Origin: a virus
DNA length: 43,320 bases
IMG/VR virus record: IMGVR_UViG_3300032006_000020
Span: 1 to 43,320 of that record
Strand: one strand, 5' to 3'
Shown: piece by piece, positions 40,974-43,320 of the stretch
Layout: every line of letters begins with the position of its first letter
Position numbering within the stretch: position 1 is the first letter of the stretch
Made by a program: the position numbers and the translations under genes
The notes under the pieces: model-generated
What the model was told of the DNA's origin: nothing
The model's input: only the letters and a program-made list of their open reading frames with translations
The model's database searches: none

Positions 40974-41486
40974 ATGAAAGTATATACTGAAATAAACTAC
41001 ATCTGGAAAGATGATAAACTGGTTCAAACTGACTCACAGTCATTTGACTATGAAGGTGAAGTTACACAATGCCATGAAAAATACCATAAAATACTAGGCA
41101 GAAAAATTAATAGTCCTCATTCACATGGAACAGGAAGCCAAGAAGTTAGTGATATGGCAGACGCTGCCACTACAAATATGGCGAATGTGGGGTTAGATAA
41201 GCCAGGTGGTGATGTTAAAAAACAGATTACTGATCCTGTAAGAAATTGGTCAAAGAAATTAGAACACCATGTCTGGGGCAATGAATATCCTGGCCGTGGT
41301 CCTGGCGGTGATGATTCAGATAATCAGAATCAACTAGCAGCTTTAAACCGTAGCCGAAAAACTCGTCTTGGACCTGGAAGAGAAGGTGAAGATAAAGACA
41401 GCGATGAAAGGCGTGGACTAACAAATATGAGTATGGGTACATTATTGACACAAGGACAAAAAGCTAAGAAATTACCTACTGCATAA
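40974..41486 (+). CDS. Protein between TerL and portal, unknown
   Basis: A 170-residue protein with strong ribosome site AAGGAG. The N-terminus is beta-like (YTEINYIWKDDKLVQTDSQ) and the remainder polar and disordered-looking, rich in Asp, Gly and Lys. The spacing and ribosome site repeat those of the next gene. No family is recognised; a head or packaging role is likely from position. Confidence 0.7.
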   Translation: MKVYTEINYIWKDDKLVQTDSQSFDYEGEVTQCHEKYHKILGRKINSPHSHGTGSQEVSDMADAATTNMANVGLDKPGGDVKKQITDPVRNWSKKLEHHVWGNEYPGRGPGGDDSDNQNQLAALNRSRKTRLGPGREGEDKDSDERRGLTNMSMGTLLTQGQKAKKLPTA

Positions 41487-41495
41487 GGAGATAAT

Positions 41496-42050
41496 ATGGC
41501 AAGAAGACCAAAGCGTACTTATAATCAAGCAACAGGACAATGGGAAGTTGAAAAGTTTTGGGATTATAGAGATGATCAAGGGTTCTATTGGAAAGATGGA
41601 GTTCAAGTAGATTCTAAAGGTCGTCCAATTTATGATGAACAAGGTAACGAGCAGGGTGCAGCACCAGCAGATGAAAATAATGTGACCTTGAATCCTACTG
41701 ATATGACTATTGATAAGTACGATCCAAGAAATCTTATAACAACAGATCAAGGCGAAATAAGGCCACACCCATCTCAAGCAGAAGAAGATTATTATGCTGC
41801 ACTAGATGCAGGAGAAGATCCTAAGATAACACAGGCTCACTTAGATGAGATTGCACCAGGCGCAGGGCAAATGTATGTAAGTGATTTCTATGATGAAGGT
41901 CCAAGAAGACAGTCATTTCAGCCAGGATCTGAACCAACAACACAGGCTGGATCTATGCGAAGAATTATTCAAGATAAATCTAAAGGAGCAACAAGCACAA
42001 GGAATATTGCTCCATCACTTCTAAATAGGAAGGCGAGTGCAAATGCTTGA
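41496..42050 (+). CDS. Protein upstream of portal, unknown
   Basis: A 184-residue acidic, low-complexity protein with strong ribosome site AAGGAG. It starts ARRPKRTYNQATGQWEVEKF and ends in a basic helical stretch (MRRIIQDKSKGATSTRN). The C-terminus resembles in style that of the 77-residue gene at 34143. The last 8 bases overlap the portal start. A minor virion or packaging component is plausible. Confidence 0.7.
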   Translation: MARRPKRTYNQATGQWEVEKFWDYRDDQGFYWKDGVQVDSKGRPIYDEQGNEQGAAPADENNVTLNPTDMTIDKYDPRNLITTDQGEIRPHPSQAEEDYYAALDAGEDPKITQAHLDEIAPGAGQMYVSDFYDEGPRRQSFQPGSEPTTQAGSMRRIIQDKSKGATSTRNIAPSLLNRKASANA

Positions 42051-43320
42051 TCATGAAAAAGATCCAATTGCGACTCAGTTAGATAAGCAATACGAGTTTC
42101 TAAAAGGAAAACGGACAACATGGGAACGTAATTGGCAAGAGATTGCTGAGTATGTTCTTCCTCATCGTTCTGATTTTACATCTAAACGCTCTAAAGGTGA
42201 AGAAAGACTCGAAATGGCATTTGAGGGTACAGCAATGAGATCTCTTAAACGCTTTGCCTCAAATATACATAATGTCTTTACTCCAATGGGAGCAGATTGG
42301 TTTAGGTTAACTACTGGTCATCCTTACATGGACAGTCAGCGTAAAATTGCTTTATGGTTAGAAGATGCAACACGAATCATTAAACATCATATCTCAAGAC
42401 CATCATCAAACTTCCACTCTGCAATCTATCAGTACTACTTGGAAGCAGGGGCTTTCGGAACTGGCATTATTTTTGTTGAAGATATTCCTGGTATGGGGCC
42501 TCATTTTAGGAACTTCCCTTTATCTGATTGTGTGCTGGCTGCTGGTGGAGAAATGGAAATTGATACCGTCTTCAGACTCTACAAACAAACATGCAAAGAC
42601 TTAATATCTAAATATAGTCCAGATGTATTGCCTGAGTCTATTATAAAAAAAGGGCAAAGTGAAAAAATGCTGGAAGAAGTTGATGTAGTACATTATGTTG
42701 CACCAGCATGGCTTCTTCAAGAAGCTCTTCCAAAAGAATGGATGTGGCCTTATGTATCAGTCCATTATCTTAAAGATCAAAAGAGAGTCCTCTCATTTGG
42801 GGGATTTGATAATATGCCATATATCTGTGCAAGATGGGAAAGATCAGATAGAGAGATATATGGAAGAGGTCCAACATGGGAAATATTACCTGATTGCAGA
42901 TTGATTAATGAAGTAGAAAAAGTCTTCTTGAAGGGAGTGCAGAAAGCAATTGCACCACCTATGTTTGTCCCTGACTCTGGGCTTCTGGATCCACTTGATA
43001 CTACACCTGATGCAATCAATTATTACACAGCAGGAATTGGAGGGAAGGATACAATATTCCCTGTACCGAATGCTGGTAGAGTTGAATATGCACAAGATCT
43101 CAATGCAAGGCTGGTAAACTCAATTAAAGAAGGCTACTTCCTAGATGTACTTGAGTTGCCAGGTCCAATAGCACCAGATGGTGATGTTATGAGATTCAGT
43201 GCAACAGAAGTATCAGTAAGAATGCGTAATAGGATGCCTGTTCTTGGACCATTACTGGCACGACAGGAATCAGAACTACTCGATCCGCTCATTAAGCGTA
43301 CTGCATATATATTAACAAGA
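42043..43320 (+). CDS. Portal (head-to-tail connector) protein, N-terminal part
   Basis: The gene starts at the ATG at 42043, inside the end of the preceding gene, and runs open to the window end; it continues at base 195 of the left end. Typical connector segments are visible: WERNWQEIAEYVLPHRSDF near residue 30, NIHNVFTPMGADWFRL near 80, YYLEAGAFGTGIIFVED, and GRGPTWEILPD. It belongs to the podovirus head-to-tail connecting protein family. The junction at the contig ends preserves the frame, and the three base differences there are all silent. Confidence 0.93.
   Translation, partial: MLDHEKDPIATQLDKQYEFLKGKRTTWERNWQEIAEYVLPHRSDFTSKRSKGEERLEMAFEGTAMRSLKRFASNIHNVFTPMGADWFRLTTGHPYMDSQRKIALWLEDATRIIKHHISRPSSNFHSAIYQYYLEAGAFGTGIIFVEDIPGMGPHFRNFPLSDCVLAAGGEMEIDTVFRLYKQTCKDLISKYSPDVLPESIIKKGQSEKMLEEVDVVHYVAPAWLLQEALPKEWMWPYVSVHYLKDQKRVLSFGGFDNMPYICARWERSDREIYGRGPTWEILPDCRLINEVEKVFLKGVQKAIAPPMFVPDSGLLDPLDTTPDAINYYTAGIGGKDTIFPVPNAGRVEYAQDLNARLVNSIKEGYFLDVLELPGPIAPDGDVMRFSATEVSVRMRNRMPVLGPLLARQESELLDPLIKRTAYILTR
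43127..43320. repeat. Overlap of the circular contig, right copy
   Basis: Second copy of bases 1-194, differing at 43254 (A for G), 43276 (C for T) and 43278 (A for G). All three changes fall in leucine codons and leave the protein unchanged. The unit genome is therefore about 43,126 bases. Confidence 0.9.

Overview
The window is a complete or near-complete genome of a short-tailed (podovirus-type) double-stranded DNA phage, visibly AT-rich, written as a circular contig with an overlap. Bases 43127-43320 repeat bases 1-194 with three mismatches, and the portal gene runs off the right end and continues at the left end, giving a unit of about 43,126 bp. The portal, capsid, tail-tube A and tail-tube B order, three or four large internal virion proteins and the absence of a tail tape measure, sheath or baseplate indicate a T7-like virion. 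The lipobox lipoprotein in the lysis block and the M15 peptidase suggest a Gram-negative host. I see no integrase, tRNA, CRISPR array or insertion sequence.

Layout. Rightward late genes run from about 33725 through the end and on to 22548. They comprise: packaging (small terminase 33725, a 1245-residue multidomain protein 34895, HNH nuclease 38629, large terminase 39510, portal 42043 to the end plus 1-572); head (scaffold 838, major capsid 1791, decoration-like 2866); tail (3441, 4077); ejection proteins (7927-16408); fibre (16411) and a glycine-rich Cys-loop adhesin (18654); and lysis and small genes (20422-22548: two-TM membrane protein, lipoprotein o-spanin candidate, one-TM coiled-coil protein, M15 endolysin). 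Leftward genes run from 32915 down to 22545. They appear to form three transcription units separated by hairpin terminators and promoters. The first (32915 to 31074) and second (30965 to 28928) encode mostly small unknown, zinc-binding or membrane proteins. The third (28592 to 22545, behind a TTGACA promoter) encodes an HTH regulator, a YqaJ exonuclease with a putative annealing protein, O/P-like replication proteins, a coiled-coil protein ending in an RNA polymerase alpha C-terminal-like domain, RusA and SSB. An 0.8-kb AT-rich non-coding region (32916-33724) separates the leftward and rightward arms. It carries several promoter-like sequences, TAGTATA repeats and strong hairpins.

How it works together. 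There is no phage RNA polymerase, DNA polymerase, primase or helicase, so replication and transcription must rely on host enzymes. Several genes fit such dependence: a helicase-loader-like protein, a free alpha-CTD-like domain on a coiled-coil stalk, and a small zinc protein ending in the SSB C-terminal peptide pattern (EDIPF) while the phage SSB itself lacks it. These three, plus the cpYpsA/SLOG-type domain inside the 1245-residue protein next to the terminase, are the most interesting leads. Functional names rest on recognising family motifs by eye; no database search was possible.
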